The position numbers and the translations under genes were made by a program. Shown here one piece after another: positions 45,719-58,169 of a stretch of DNA of 64,000 bases. The notes under the pieces were generated by a model, which worked only from the letters and a program-made list of their open reading frames with translations, was not told where the DNA came from and ran no database searches. Each line of letters begins with the position of its first letter. Within the stretch, counting starts at the first letter, position 1. Origin of the DNA: Chamaecyparis obtusa (lineage: Eukaryota > Streptophyta > Pinopsida > Cupressales > Cupressaceae); contig BSBK01008428.1 of NCBI GenBank assembly GCA_027943335.1, forward strand, positions 436,501-500,500, given 5' to 3'.

Positions 45719-46498
45719 AGTTGGAAACTAAAATTGAAGCAATTGTTGTATTGTCATTGATGTCAAACCTTAACTGGTAAGACTGTTCCTATTTAAGAAA
45801 GTACTATATCTATTTGATTGATGAGAAGGTTGTGGGAAAGTTTGGTAGCAATAGCACCTAGGGAAAGGTTGAGTTATCTTGATACTTCAATGGGTACTTG
45901 ATTATGTGGCACAATGATAAGATAATGTATTGTTTATCTAAGTAAGAAGGAAGACTAAACTAGTAGGCTTAACTGAGCAAAAGTGAAGAAATCTAGTTTA
46001 AGCTCAGTGATGTTAGTGTCGACTGAGCTAGTATATGCCAAGCAAATTTAGTGTTGATCGAACATCAGTTAATTGTTGAGAAAGATAGTGTTAGCCGAGG
46101 AAATAGTTTTAGTGATAACCGGGCTATCTAGTGAAGACCGAGGAGTTGGACACCGTATTGACCGAGTGTCAGCAATTTGCATTTGATGAAGAATTCAGAT
46201 TCCCAGCCGAGCATAGTTGAATTCTTGGTTTATGTAAATCATGTTGATTTTATTTATTGATTGTATGGAAGCATTTAATGCACTATAAAATGTTTTATTG
46301 TAAATCTATAAAGTGATTTGAGACATTTCTAGAAGGATGGATGAAGAACATAAAGTTGGAAAGATTTGATGAATCTGACCAAACCCTAAGATCTACGAAT
46401 GAGATTAAGCGGCAAAAGTTAGATCGACCTAAGTGAGGAAGTATTAAGGAAACCTAAGCATGAGGTTGTTGAGAGAGAAGATGTAGAAGATGTTGGAG
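45719..46498 (+). repeat. element E 3' LTR, truncated
   Basis: It matches about the first 750 bp of 39479-40956, with a 28-bp extra segment near 45841 and its first base changed (AG for TG). It stops at GATGTTGGAG, where block G begins. Confidence 0.88.
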
Positions 46499-47604
46499 TG
46501 AATCAGTGACAATGCAACACCTAAACGAAGGATTTAAAATGATGAAAGCAATGAAATATGAATGCAAATTAATCTATTTTTTTGGATTTTTTATGCAATA
46601 GGATGAAAAACTATATGAAATTAATCTAGAATGAAATTGAAATGATATGCAAATTCATCTATGAATTATATGAATTGATATACAAAGTTATGAAAAACTA
46701 TGAACTGATCTCACAAAATTGCCTATTCGCAAAAGCTTTGTTCTTCAGTTGTAAATTCGCCAGAGTAATTGTGAAAATTTGAGAGATGTGAGATTGAAAG
46801 CTTGAGGGATTTAGAGAGATTTGTGAAGAGTTGAGCCTTGTTTTTATAGAAATCCAGGGCTTGAGGATGCATTGAGAAAAGCCATAAATCACACTTGATA
46901 AACTTAGGTTGATTTTTGAGTTAACAAGAAATTAAGAATAAATAAACTCATAAAATCATGCAAAAGCAGTTTTTATCTCAAAATAGAGCTTTAGTTCTCT
47001 TTTTCAACTCATCATCAAATGTTGAGTTTTAATTTTAAAATTGATTATTAATTTCTAGTTGCCTACTTTTCTGATTGTGCATGATTTAATTATAAATTAA
47101 TTAAAAATAAAGTGATTTATTCTCAACTTAACTGATTTTAAAATTAAAACAATTGATTTATGGGTTAATCAATTATTAAATCAAAATTTTATTCAAAAAC
47201 TATATTATTAAATATTGACAACTAACTTTAATTAATTAAATAGGAATTTAATCAATTAGTCATAAGATTTTTGATTTATTGTCAAAATTAAATAATACAA
47301 TTTAGGAATAAATATAATTAAATAATTAAGTGGCAGTATTAAATCTGATTAATTAAATATTTAGAATATTCAATTAATCAAACTTTAGGATAAATAAGAT
47401 TTATCACCAAATAATTATTAAATTAAGAATAATTATGACAAATTAGGAATATTGCAAGGAATATTCCCTGATGCAGAATTTAGGATAATCAATTAAATTT
47501 GATAATGTGTAGATGTGCCTTAGGTTAGGACTTTTGTATCGATTTCATTTGATTTGAAGATGTGGGAGGTTAATGAACCTATGGCCCATTTTTGGGGTAT
47601 TACA
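46499..47604 (-). mobile_element. Block G: LTR of a TGTAATACCCC-type gypsy family, 1.1 kb
   Basis: The minus strand starts TGTAATACCCCAAAAATGGGC and ends GTCACTGATTCA, a TG...CA LTR. It shares only its first 15 or so bases and TATA context with element A's LTR, so it is a related but different family. The interior is very A/T-rich. Flanks do not match (TGGAG left, ATAGT right), and element E's LTR and D's integrase both lack sequence here, so it was caught in a deletion or rearrangement. Confidence 0.6.
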
Positions 47605-48259
47605 ATAGTAAGCTCATGTTTTATACCAAAAGATTTCAAATAAGAATGAAATGGGTAACATATTTAGTACCATTATCTGTTCTAAGAATTTTAAGTTTAG
47701 AACCAGATTGCCTTTCCACAAACATATGAAATTCAAAAAATGTGTCAAGAACTTGATCTTTAGTATGCAAGAAATAAATCCAAATTATTCTAGTCAAATC
47801 ATCCACAAACGTAAGAGCATACTTTGAACCTTGTATTGAGTTGTTCTCCATTGGACCCAAAAGATCACTATGAATAAGATGTAACTTATGAGATGCCCTC
47901 CATGAAGTACTATGAGGAAAGGGCTCCCTAAACATTTTTCCACTCATGCATCTTGTGCATGTAATTTTAGATGGAACAAGGGGAGGTAATCCTTCAACCA
48001 TGTTAGATTTTAGCAATCTAGAAATATAATCAGAATTCAAATGGCCAAGCCTTTCATGCCATCTATTGAAATCAATATTCACTTTCAAAGAGTACCTAGA
48101 AGAGGAAAACTCATAAAACTTAAACAAATTATCATGATCCAACTTAGCATTAGCAACAACATGATCAGTGTTAGGATCAATAATAGAGCACATATACTTA
48201 TGAAATTCAACTTTGTAATCTTGACATAATTGAGCAACTGAAAGAAGATTGGATTTCAA
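47605..48259 (-). pseudogene. element D pre-integrase and integrase core
   Basis: The frame shows WHERLGHLNSDYISRLL, CTRCMSGKM (zinc site), HLIHSDLLGPME (first Asp), ALTFVDDLTRI and ILRTDNGTKYV (second Asp). A frameshift follows, then FGIKHELTI in another frame at 47605-47640. The catalytic Glu segment (PQQNG-ER type) is missing: 14 or so codons are lost between here and 39490, across element E and block G. Confidence 0.88.
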
Positions 48260-49449
48260 TTCAAGAACATAAAGAACATTGTGTAATTTTCAATTTGGAA
48301 CATTAACATCACCAACTCCATCAGCTTTACAACTACTATCATCATCTAATTGAATAGGAATATTATTAGTATCAGGTTTCAAAGAATCAAAAATTCTCTA
48401 TGAGATGTAACATGATGAGAAGTGCCACTATCAATAATCCATTATAATGCATGAGTAGTTTTATAACAAGCAGTAAAAGCACGACGAGATTGATTACCTT
48501 GAGATTTATTTTGATTATTTTTATTTATTGGCTTCTTATCATTTTGTTTTTTAAAACAATCATTAGTTAGGTGACCATCTTTACCACAATAAGTACAATG
48601 TGGTTTCCAATTTTGTTGATTATTGTAATTATTGTTGTTGTATGATGGCCTAGAATTAGGCCTATTATTTGAATGATTATAATTATTTTTTGAAGAACCA
48701 TTATTATGATGATTATTGTTATTGTTACAATAATTATAGTTGTTATTAGAATGGTTATTGTTATGATGATTATTATTATGATGATTAGTATCAGACTTAT
48801 TATTGTGATATTGGGTTTTAGATACAAAAGCATGTTCAAAAGATTTAATAGTACCAAATTGCAATAATTTTGCCTCCTCTTGGCGTAACAAATTTTGAAA
48901 AATATTATAAGTTAAAAGAGGAGCTAAACTAGAAATAGCAAGTTGAGAGTGGATGTTAGTGATAAATTGTTGAAACTCCTTAGGGAGACATTTCTTAAGA
49001 ATTATAGTGATCAATCTAATATCTGTAAGAGTAACATTTAAACCATTTAACTGAGTTCTAATACAATCAAACTTGAGTAAAAATTCATCCATAGATTTAA
49101 AATTTGTATACCTTAGGTCTTCCAAGTTATCTTGGAGCTGAATCTTACGTGATTCAGAGGAGTTGTCATAGGTTTGCTTCAAGATGTCCCACGCTACGTG
49201 AGCTTTGGTGCAATGTCCAATCAAGACATAGAGATAGGTACTGAAGGAGAGTCCAATTAGACCGAGTGCTTTATCATTCTTACCTTTCCATGCATCTTTG
49301 TCGGTTTGAAAAGCACTTGCAGTTGGTTCAAGAGTTCTATCTGTGGCAACTTCAAGAAAATGTCTAAAATCGAAGAGGAAGGAAACATGTGTCTTCCATT
49401 GATGATAGTTAAAGCTTGTTAGTTTAATTTCTGGAATTAGATTAGACAT
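48260..49449 (-). pseudogene. element D gag and protease (335-codon open gag)
   Basis: Gag is open from the ATG at 49449 to 48442. It starts with a copia gag domain (EIKLTSFNYHQWKTHVSFLF), continues with a strongly Asn/His-rich segment (48640-48800) and a zinc knuckle CTYCGKDGHLTNDC. One stop (TAA where a Gln is expected) separates it from the protease, WIIDSGTSHHVTS, at about 48400-48440. The protease then degrades with frameshifts to 48260. Confidence 0.9.
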
Positions 49450-51401
49450 GATAACAAATTTACAATTATGAAATTTAAACAGAGAGAGATTTATTAAAAT
49501 TTTATTAAATATTTTTTATTAAATTTTATTAAATTTGGTTTGTTATGCAAATAGTTTTTTAAAAAAATTAAGTCAAAATCTTACGTTAAATAGATTTAAT
49601 GTTTTTGAAATTAACGATGTAAGAATCAAATTACTTTTCAAATAAGGCAAAATAATATTCAAACAAATTTAAAAATAGTCAAACTAAAATAAAACAACCA
49701 ACTAAAATTTAAATGCAAGCTAAACTAAGCTAGTATAAAGATTCTAAACAGAGAATATCAAAGATAATTAGAATTAAATCAAAAGTAATTAATTAGAGAA
49801 AATGAATGCTTCAGAATGCTTTACCAAGAATAGAGTTATGCAGACTAAAAACCAAAAGTAATCTGATTCCTTTTACATTTGAACGACTAAATTGCTTTAG
49901 AACAAATGTAAATGATTAATGCAAAAAATAACTCTTGAACTGTCTGAGATAGTTTTGCATGTCCAGCTCGATCTCAAGATCCAAAGGGGAGTAACGCATA
50001 TGTTAGATATGAAGTTGAAATGGTGGAATGATTGTGGGGTGGGGGGATTTGAACCGGATATGTGTTGGAGGGTGGGGTTTTGAGGGCGGGGTGTTGAATA
50101 AGCTTAGGATTTGAATGTAGATGATTGTGTGTGCTTGTAGGGAAGGGAGATATAATGTCTGCACTGGTTACACCTTTTGACCATCCACGCAACAAGGTTC
50201 CGAATATGGTTTATTAATGTAGAGAATGAATATGAAGAAAGATCAGACACAAGTTTGAATAAAGATATTCCTTCAAATGCGGTAGGTAACTTCAGTTTGA
50301 ATAGAGATTAAATTCAGCTACTTTGACAAATGAAGATTACTATTTATCAAATTATAAAGAAGCCGTATTTAGTATAGGGAATGTTAGCCTATAAAAAAAA
50401 TGTTAGCCTGCAAAAAAAATGTTATCCTGAAATAAGTTTCCAAACCACCCAACAAAGATCTAAACCTTACTCTTTAGCAACTATATTTATACGTATATGC
50501 CTAGCAATGAGAAGACTCAGAATGAAACAAGTTCACACCTAGCGCACACCCTACTAATGTGAAATAAGAGTCTCAAAAAGCAGCCAATCACCCACGCAAC
50601 TCTTTACTTATGTGTCTCAATACACAAGTAGACCATCCTTTATTTTCCTTGGATTAGTCCAAGAAAATCACGCATGACCAAAGTGGTACTTGATGCATTC
50701 ATACATGGTTCTAGTCTATCCATTCGGCTCTTTCCCAAAATCTCTAGCAATAAAAAATGTTAATAGTAGAGGAAATGAAAAAAGAACCAAACGTGAAAGC
50801 CCGCGCAGGGGAGGTTCAAAACAAGGATGCAAGAAAATGCAATATTCAATGTACACTACGTGAAGGTGATTTTATATATGAAATGTTAGTAAAAATTTTT
50901 AATAAAAACTTTTAATGAAGCAGATTGCATATAAGAAAATAGTCTGGATTTAAAGAAATAGATTAAATTTAAGTGAAAACATAGAGAGGAACTTACTAAA
51001 TTAGAAGAACTTTGATACAAATAGAGATATGAAGATAAACCAAAGATATGATAACTCCTGACAGCCAAGAAAAGATTAAAACTTGCAAGATCAACAATTA
51101 AAATAGAGATATGAGGCTGCAAAATAAAAAGGAGATTTGTCAATCCTAAATTATGAAAACCTATAGGAAATGTTAGAAACAGATTTAAAGAAAACTTGGA
51201 AAGGGAAAAAAAAAGGCCTTAGATCTGGTGGCAAGCCATCCAAATCTAAGATCAAGATGTTAGAATGCAAGAAAATAAATGCAAGAAAATAAATAAGAAA
51301 AACCTGCAAAACAATAGTTAGAATCCAAAAACTTTCTCCTTCACAACTGAAATATCCTTCAACTATCCCTGCATGCACACTCAAAAGCAAGGATTAAACA
51401 T
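49450..51401 (-). other. element D leader, unusually long
   Basis: About 1.95 kb lie between primer site and gag, long for a copia element. It contains A/T-rich DNA (49480-49560), a G-rich stretch (50030-50095) and three ~19-bp units ATGTTAGCCT(A/G)(T/C)AAAAAAA at 50391-50433. I see no gene; an old unrecognised insertion is possible. Confidence 0.45.
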
Positions 51402-51413
51402 GCTCTGATACCA
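51402..51413 (-). other. element D primer binding site
   Basis: TGGTATCAGAGC on the minus strand directly follows the 5' LTR, an initiator tRNA-Met site. Confidence 0.9.
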
Positions 51414-51978
51414 TGTTAGAATCATATAGTAAAATTAAAAAGGTAAGGAAAGAATCTAAGAGAGTATGCAATGGAAGAGATTTACCAAACACTAAGAGAG
51501 AGAGATAGATAGATTTTCCTTCAAGAGATCAAACACAAGCTCACAAAAATGCTCCAATAACGAAGGCAAGAACACAAAGATTTGAAAGGGGAAAAGCAAG
51601 AGAAAACCCCTTGTGAATTACGAATGAGGCTCAAAGCGTAAGGAAGAAGACAAAAATGGAGCTCAAAGCTCATTACAATATGGAGAGAAAGAATGAGAGA
51701 ATAGAGAAGATTATTGAGCAAGTATGTTAGAGGCATCTCTTTAAGTAGAGATGAGTGGAGGAGTTTGCATGTAACTCCCATCTTAGATGAATGCCACATT
51801 CATATTGTATGTGTGACAAATGTGAGATTCCTCTTAAGGAGGAATATCTAATTTCCTTATAAAAGGAATTACAAAAATGGCATGTCCTCCTACTTGGACT
51901 AGAGGACAAATACAATATGGGATACCTTGGTTAATCCTTTAAATACATATTTTACCAAGGAAAGATTAAATTCTAACA
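51414..51978 (-). repeat. element D 5' LTR (565 bp)
   Basis: It starts TGTTAGAAT and ends ATTCTAACA, a perfect 9-bp terminal inverted repeat. The primer site adjoins on the left. The next bases TATAG (51979-51983) would be half of the target duplication; the partner lies off-window. Confidence 0.92.
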
Positions 51979-51983
51979 TATAG

Positions 51984-52541
51984 TCTATATTAGCATGGGA
52001 ATTCAGAATGTCCAAAATAATCATCAATAGGTCTATTGGTAGCATCTATGCATCTCCATCCATCCCTAAAACTCTACATAATCCATGGCATAGAAACTTC
52101 ATATAGAAGTTGAGGGACTTAAACTTGTAATGAGCATTCATGTGTGCTGGGAGAGGAGCTATGTACTTGCCAGTTTTAGGGATATGTCTAACTATCTAGC
52201 TTTTCACTAGTCCTACTTGACTCATACATTTCTACTTTTATTTTGTTAGGTCTATCTCTATGGAGGATGAAGAATAGAAATTAAAATCCTTCATGAAAGA
52301 CCCCCTATCCAGAGTTACTAGGGCTGACTAGTCATTTTTCCTGATAGTATTTGAGATGGGGTCATACAACCTAGCTAGTTCAATAATGAGGTCAACATCT
52401 AAGAAAACATCAAGGATAATTAGCTTAGCCATGCCTAAAACCCATGCATTGAAAATTTGGATAGCCTTACTTCTATTATTATAGAAATATGCAAAGATAG
52501 TGTAACCTGAGCCTTATTGAGTGACAGGATCCCTGCAATTT
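51984..52541 (-). pseudogene. host-layer ORF of unknown function, inner part
   Basis: One frame runs across this interval with only a few stops: FNAWVLGMAKLIILDVFLD, then ARLYDPISNTIRKND, SALVTLDRGSFMKDFNFY and IPKTGKYIAPLPAHMNAHYK. It continues the frame that starts at 61016, across element H. I recognise no domain. LVTLDRGSFMKDF loosely recalls the motif of the 70-612 ORF and H ORF2, so this may be another retroelement accessory ORF. Element D cuts it at 51978. Confidence 0.5.
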
Positions 52542-53759
52542 TGTTGGGATGGAGAGATAGGGTACTGGGAGGGGAGGGGTGAATCAGTGCCCTCAAAAAC
52601 TTTTAACTTCCAAAACTAAATCAAAAAATAGTAGTAACTTCACATATAACTTGAATCCTTTCTATGCATCATTCATTCATTTAACTTGTAGCAATAAATA
52701 GCATGAAATCAATAATATATTAATCACATAACACAAGTATTTTGGTAATGCAAAAACCCTTGTTAGAAGGTAAAAATTGCGGTGGGGATGACACCCACAA
52801 ATTATTCACTACTATACATAATAAAATTTTCCTATTAGGGCTACAAGTTGTGATCACTTCTGGTGATCTTACCCTGTTAGGAGTAACATTTCAGATCAAT
52901 TAGATCTACCTAGTTATAGGATTTTAACAACACTTCTTGAGTGTGCACTCGGTAAAGAGATTTACATAAAAGACTGTTAGGTCTACTCTATTAAGAGATT
53001 TTGGGTTTCTATGTTACAATGATTAGAAAATAATAGAAAGTATCTACAAATTAAAAACTCTATCTTGTCTAATACAGATCTATGAAATACTGAATAGATT
53101 TCACCTTTTCATGTGTAGATCGCAACTCTGAACTGCTTAGTAGCCTTTTCTGATTCTACTTAATCTGAATGTCTCTGTATTATGTTCTTCTATGTCTGAT
53201 AATTGATATCTTGAAGTTGGCTGATGCTTCAAGAACTTCTTTGCTCCATACATTTCCAAAATTATATGAATTACATTTATATAGCATATTGCTTATGTTG
53301 CTTAACAGAATTAGGTTACAATGTCTTAGAGAAAACCCTAAGATCTACGATATACAAAATTACACTAGATCTAGCAATTACATAAAGATCATCATCACAA
53401 TTAATAAATATATCTATAATAAATGATCCTAGATCCTTGTAAAACATTTTTTGATTCTATTGTAACCATCTACATAGATAAATGTGCCATTGATGATTAC
53501 TATGTCATTTTTTGTGATGCTCGGTAAACACTGTAAATACTATTCGGTAATTACACTAGTGCTTGATGTCTAGTCTGCTCATTGTTTATTGTCACTCGGT
53601 ATCATTGTACACTAATGCTCGGTACAACTACTCTGGTGCTCAATGTAAAGGACTTGACCAACTAGCTTAAAGTGCTTTCTTTTACCAACTGAGTAGCATA
53701 GGTAACCAAATGATGTCTTTGATACTAATGACAATCTTTAATGCTCAAAATAGAGATAA
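52542..53759 (-). repeat. element H 3' LTR
   Basis: In plus orientation it starts TGTTGGGATGGAGAG. It closely matches 59631-60847. It has ACCGAG motifs (minus strand) at about 53520-53640 and a minus-strand TATA box at 53276-53283. The other terminus (TTATCTC on the minus strand) lacks the usual TG. Confidence 0.88.
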
Positions 53760-53761
53760 AA

Positions 53762-53776
53762 ATCTCCCCCTTTCGC
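53762..53776 (-). other. element H polypurine tract
   Basis: GCGAAAGGGGGAGAT on the minus strand directly precedes the 3' LTR. Confidence 0.85.
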
Positions 53777-53991
53777 ATTAGTATCAAAACCTTGAATGTA
53801 TATAGACCTTATGTCTCAAAATATATTCTATCTCTGCCATATATACATAGATATTTATCATCAAAAATTTCTATACTCCCCCTCAGTGCATGCTCCTAGT
53901 AATGTGTAGTATACTTAGTATTTGTTTACATATTTGGCATATACATGTTTTCCCCCTTTTTGATATTAATACAAAATAAGAAAATGTATAC

Positions 53992-56900
53992 TTATAGCTT
54001 ATCAAAAATGTTCTTATGGGTTTTCTTCAATGACTCCAAGAGGTTTTCCCATTCCTCTTTCAAGTTGGTGAGAGCAATGTGCTCAAGACTGACTTGTGCA
54101 TGCATGTCAAAAATGTTGTCCAACACAGAGATTTCTGGTGTTGCAACAAGTGTTTGTGCCTTGACAATATGTTTCTCAAAAAATTTCAAATAGGGAAGCA
54201 ACTCGGTTTGTAGTTATGTGACTTGGTCAATTATTCTTTCTTCCTGCTTTCTGAGGTCTTCTCTTAACCGTCAGAGTTCTTGAACTTTCAAGATGTGCTA
54301 GGTAAATGCTTGAGGCTTGGTTAAGGCTACATGTGCACTGGCTTGGATTTCTTTATCCAGTTGTTTTATCTTTTCATTGACCTCACTAGTGAAAGTGTCC
54401 ATAGTGCATAGCTTAATCAAAATTTGACTAATTAACTGAGTAATAGACTGAATGTTAGTTATTACCTCAGATAACTTTACCATATTTATTGCCACTTCTT
54501 GGTTGATCTTTTCTACAAGTTTACTTTGTATTTTAGATTCTTCCCTTTCCTCTAATCTCTTTTCAGCTTCTATATCTGGGGCATTTATTTCTTTTGCAAG
54601 TGTAGCAAGTTGGTCCATTATTGGAGTATCTTCATTTATGTGTACCTCTAGTATGACCTATTGTAAGATATCTCTTACATTTTCAAGAATTTCCTTGTTC
54701 TTGCACTCTTGTCTAAGTTTTTCTTATGCTACCTTCCTTGTACATAACTCCCCATATTTTCTCAATTCTCAGGGCTTAGGGTCCTTGGGTCACACTCTAT
54801 TATAATAATAACTTCATCTAAGGTGACCGGCTCTTTTCCTTTCTTCTTTTTATTCCTCTCAGGTTCTTGAGGTGAGATCTTTATAAATGGTACAATTGCC
54901 TTTACCTCAGAATTTTGTGTAACCTGCCCAATTGACACTGTATCTTCCTTCTTCTACTCCTTGGTGAGCTTTATGTCATTTGATTAAGTCAGAGCTTCTG
55001 ATGTAGTGCCTGATGGAGTGGCCTTGGTTACATTAGGATCATCTTGGTCCTTTATTTCTATCTCTGTTACCTCTTTCTCTTCAGGCTTGTTTGTGTCAGT
55101 TGGTATCTCTTCTCCTTGTTCCCCTATTGTATCCTTTGGTTACTCGGGATTTAAGCCTTTGAGTTGTTCCTTTGATAAAATTTTAACTGCTTCTACAAGA
55201 ATAGGAAGCTCTCCTAGTAACAATGTTATTGCAGGCTCGGTAACTGGACCTTCCTCTTGTGTATTGTCTAGTGCAATGTTCACATCCTCATCTTCATCTC
55301 TATCATCAGTATCACCATTAGTGATGTCCTCAATAGTACATTTTCATCATTTTTCTCCTTAGTTTAGATCTCTACTAGATCCAGTGTATCCTATGAAATA
55401 CTTATTACCTCATTGACAAGTGTGGTATCAATCACCTCGGTAGGTGATACATCTATTTCTTTGGTCTTCTTTTCCAAATCAGCATCATCTATGTAGATGC
55501 CTTTTCCTTTTGACCTCTATCTCTTCTTAGATAAATTTAGAAATGTAGTTTTCTCAACTTTCTCTTTTGCTGCAATAATTGATGTCCAAATGAGTTGGCT
55601 AGACTAATCAATATCTGCTAGATTTTCATCTAATACCTACATAGCCCGACCTTTTACTCTAAATATCCTAGAGTAAGTGTTCATATATTCTTCAATTTCA
55701 TCAAGAGATAAATTTGGAACTTCCAAAACTAGGGCTTGTTCCCTCATTTTATTTTTGGTGTCCAAGGCATAGGACCACTTCTGATTTATTCTCTCATCTA
55801 ATGCCTTGGGCAGTTGTTTGGAAAATTCCAATGGAACTCGTTTGAAGCATATCATCAGCTAGATGACTACCTCCTCAATTTTATTTTGTTCCTCGATAGA
55901 CATGTTGTCAAACCGACTAAGTTCTAGATCTATGAACTCTCCATTTTCAATTATGTCCTCAGCAACCTCATCTATTGATCTATTTTTGTTGCTGACAACC
56001 TTGAACTGATTGGTGTCATTTTCTTCATCTTCAAGGTATTCCTTTCCTCTAATCAATTTTCTCCTCTTCCTTGGTGCCTCAGCTATGATCTTGGTTCCTC
56101 TTTTTGCATATGTCTTGGTCGGTGTAGCTATTTTTGGTTTTATTACCTTCACAACTCCCTTTTTTAAAGGTGGTGAAGCTGCAGTGGCTGACCTTGTTTG
56201 AGCTCTTGATTGTACTACCACCTATCTCTTCTTTGGAGTTAGAGAGGGAGAAACTAGTATTGAATCTTTTTCTTTGTCAGACTCAGTTTCCTCACTGTCA
56301 TGGGGTTTATCAGTTAGCAATAACTAACCTTCGATTACAAGTTCAACTGGTGACTCGTCGGGTGAGTCAAATTTTTTTCCAAACTGTTCAACTAGTGTCT
56401 TCATCATCTTCCTAGAATTTTTAGTTATTTTACCAATTGCAAGACCTTTTTTTATTCTTGGCTTTGCCTCTTCATAGGTTCCAAACCTTTCAGCAATCTT
56501 GTCCTTTGGTGTAGCCAGTAAAGCCTTGATTGATTTTGAAGTGAAATCAATATCCATTTCGTATCCCATGGGGGCTAGCCATTTTGTTCTCGAATCAATA
56601 GCCTTGATTAATGTGTGGTTGGTGTCTACTAGAAAACAATTATCCATTTCACATTTCTTGACCAGTGTGCTAGGAATTTTTCTTCAAAGATTCATCTTAA
56701 TCTTGAACTGCTCAAATTAGTCATCTACAACTTTGTTTAAATTTTCTCCCAGACTACTCATCATATCAGAGATTTGAGTGATTATAGGTTGTCAGTAGGC
56801 CAATCTATATTACCAATAGAAGGAAAGAATCTCTGAATGTAGAAAAATATACATACAAGTAGTGAACCAAACTTACATGTGTTTGACTTTTCCAACCTAA

Positions 56901-57617
56901 TAGTTTTCATGTTCTCTTCTAACTATCTCAAGAGTAGCTCGACAAGGTCCAGTTGTGCTTCTTTCTTAACCATCTTCTAAGCTATCTACACATCTCCACA
57001 TGGAATGTTGTTTAGTCTAATTGACTAATAGATTTTGTAGCCAATGATGTGTGCTACAAATTTTACTTCAGGATCTTCAATTGAAGCAATCTTTAATGCT
57101 CAGTCATCCCATGTTGTGCCTATATTCTTTTCAATTTTAACCCTTGAGGCACTGTGAAAAGCTTTGGCCTTGTCTATTTTAGGGTACCCAGTAACCCTAT
57201 GGATCATTTTCTTTGTCACTTTAATAGGCTCATCTAGCCAGAATATCCCTTCATTAAATCTACTAAGTACAACCCTAATCCACTCAGTTTTGAAACTTTT
57301 CAGGAAAGTTAGGGCATGAGTGAGACCAATCTTCTCAACTTATTTGTATTTGGGTTTTATTTTTCCATTCTCACTGTAGAGCCTTTGATAAGATGTAAAC
57401 ATCTCAAAGTCACCAATCTCTCCTATCTTGTAGTGGATATAAGATCATACATATTCCACGAGTGAAACCCTAGGTGGGATAGCAGAAAAACTCCTGCTGG
57501 ATCTATTTTTGCTACAACTTTTAGGTGTAACTTACAATGAGGCTCATCACAATTTGTTGAAACAATGAGATTAACTTCCTCTTCCACAACCTTAGATTTG
57601 CTTGCAGTAGATGCCAT
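53992..57617 (-). pseudogene. element H ORF2, long protein of unknown function
   Basis: About 1,200 codons in several frames from the ATG at 57617. The start (MASTASKSKVVEEEVNLIV) is followed, after a frameshift near 57428, by FNEGIFWLDEPIKVTKKMIH and RVTGYPKID. Later pieces are 56324-56647 (WLAPMGYEMDIDFTSKSIKA), 55859-56221 with a basic nuclear-localisation-like APRKRRKLIRGK and an acidic tail, 55637-55855, and helical, coiled-coil-prone 54298-54618 and 53992-54201. No enzymatic motif is seen. It lies where pol would be. It could be an accessory ORF, a captured gene or a degraded structural protein. Confidence 0.6.
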
Positions 57618-57813
57618 TTTAACAAACTAGGTTTTTGGCAAATGCGAAGAATGTTCTTGGTAGAGGTTTCAACTTACTCAGAATATAAAAAGAGTGTGCT
57701 CAGTTTGATATGTAACTACTTTGGATGATCTTGAAAAAAATTAGCTTGAACTTGCTCTATGAAATAATCACTCTTTGAAATCGATTGGTAAAAAATGAAC
57801 TCAGTCTTCCATG

Positions 57814-57821
57814 TATTTATA
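57814..57821 (-). promoter_or_regulatory. TATA-like box upstream of element H ORF2
   Basis: The minus strand reads GCTATAAATACATGG about 200 bp before the ATG at 57617. The upstream 57850-58030 contains CTCGGT/ACCGAG-type words like those in the LTR. It suggests an internal promoter; unproven. Confidence 0.45.
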
Positions 57822-58169
57822 GCATTTTCCATTTTCCCACTTAAAACTTTTTGTTATTAATGCTTGAACTACTTCCAGCTTGGTGAGAAATGTCAACTTA
57901 GTGATTACTACAAACTTTCAATAGCTTGGTTAACACATGATTTCTCACTCAGTTGATACTGATACTCGGTTAACCTTGAATAACTTTCACCGGTAGGAAC
58001 TCTTTGCTCAGTCTTACATATACCGACTATATGACTTTGTTAGCTCATAACATATAACCCATAATGCATCTCAATTCATGTAGTTTTGGTATGTGCTCAT
58101 CATATATAAGGAATTGTATGTAAGATAAGATCAATTTAGAGTGTCAGATCCATACATACCTATTTCACC
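57822..58169 (-). other. element H ORF1-ORF2 intergenic region
   Basis: About 350 bp with no gene. It carries the ACCGAG-type word at about 57965 and the candidate ORF2 promoter at its end. Confidence 0.5.

Larger units (their letters stand above)
39479..46498 (+). mobile_element. Element E: Ty1/copia retrotransposon with truncated 3' LTR
   Basis: It has a 5' LTR (39479-40956), tRNA-Met-type primer site, gag, protease, integrase, RT and RNase H in copia order, polypurine tract and a partial 3' LTR (45719-46498). The 3' LTR stops about halfway at block G. At least two frameshifts and many stops make it defective. It is inserted in element D's integrase. Confidence 0.92.

Noticed and set aside
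48567..48857. 96-codon Ile/Thr-rich frame
   Set aside because: Alternative frame of the Asn/His repeat in element D gag.
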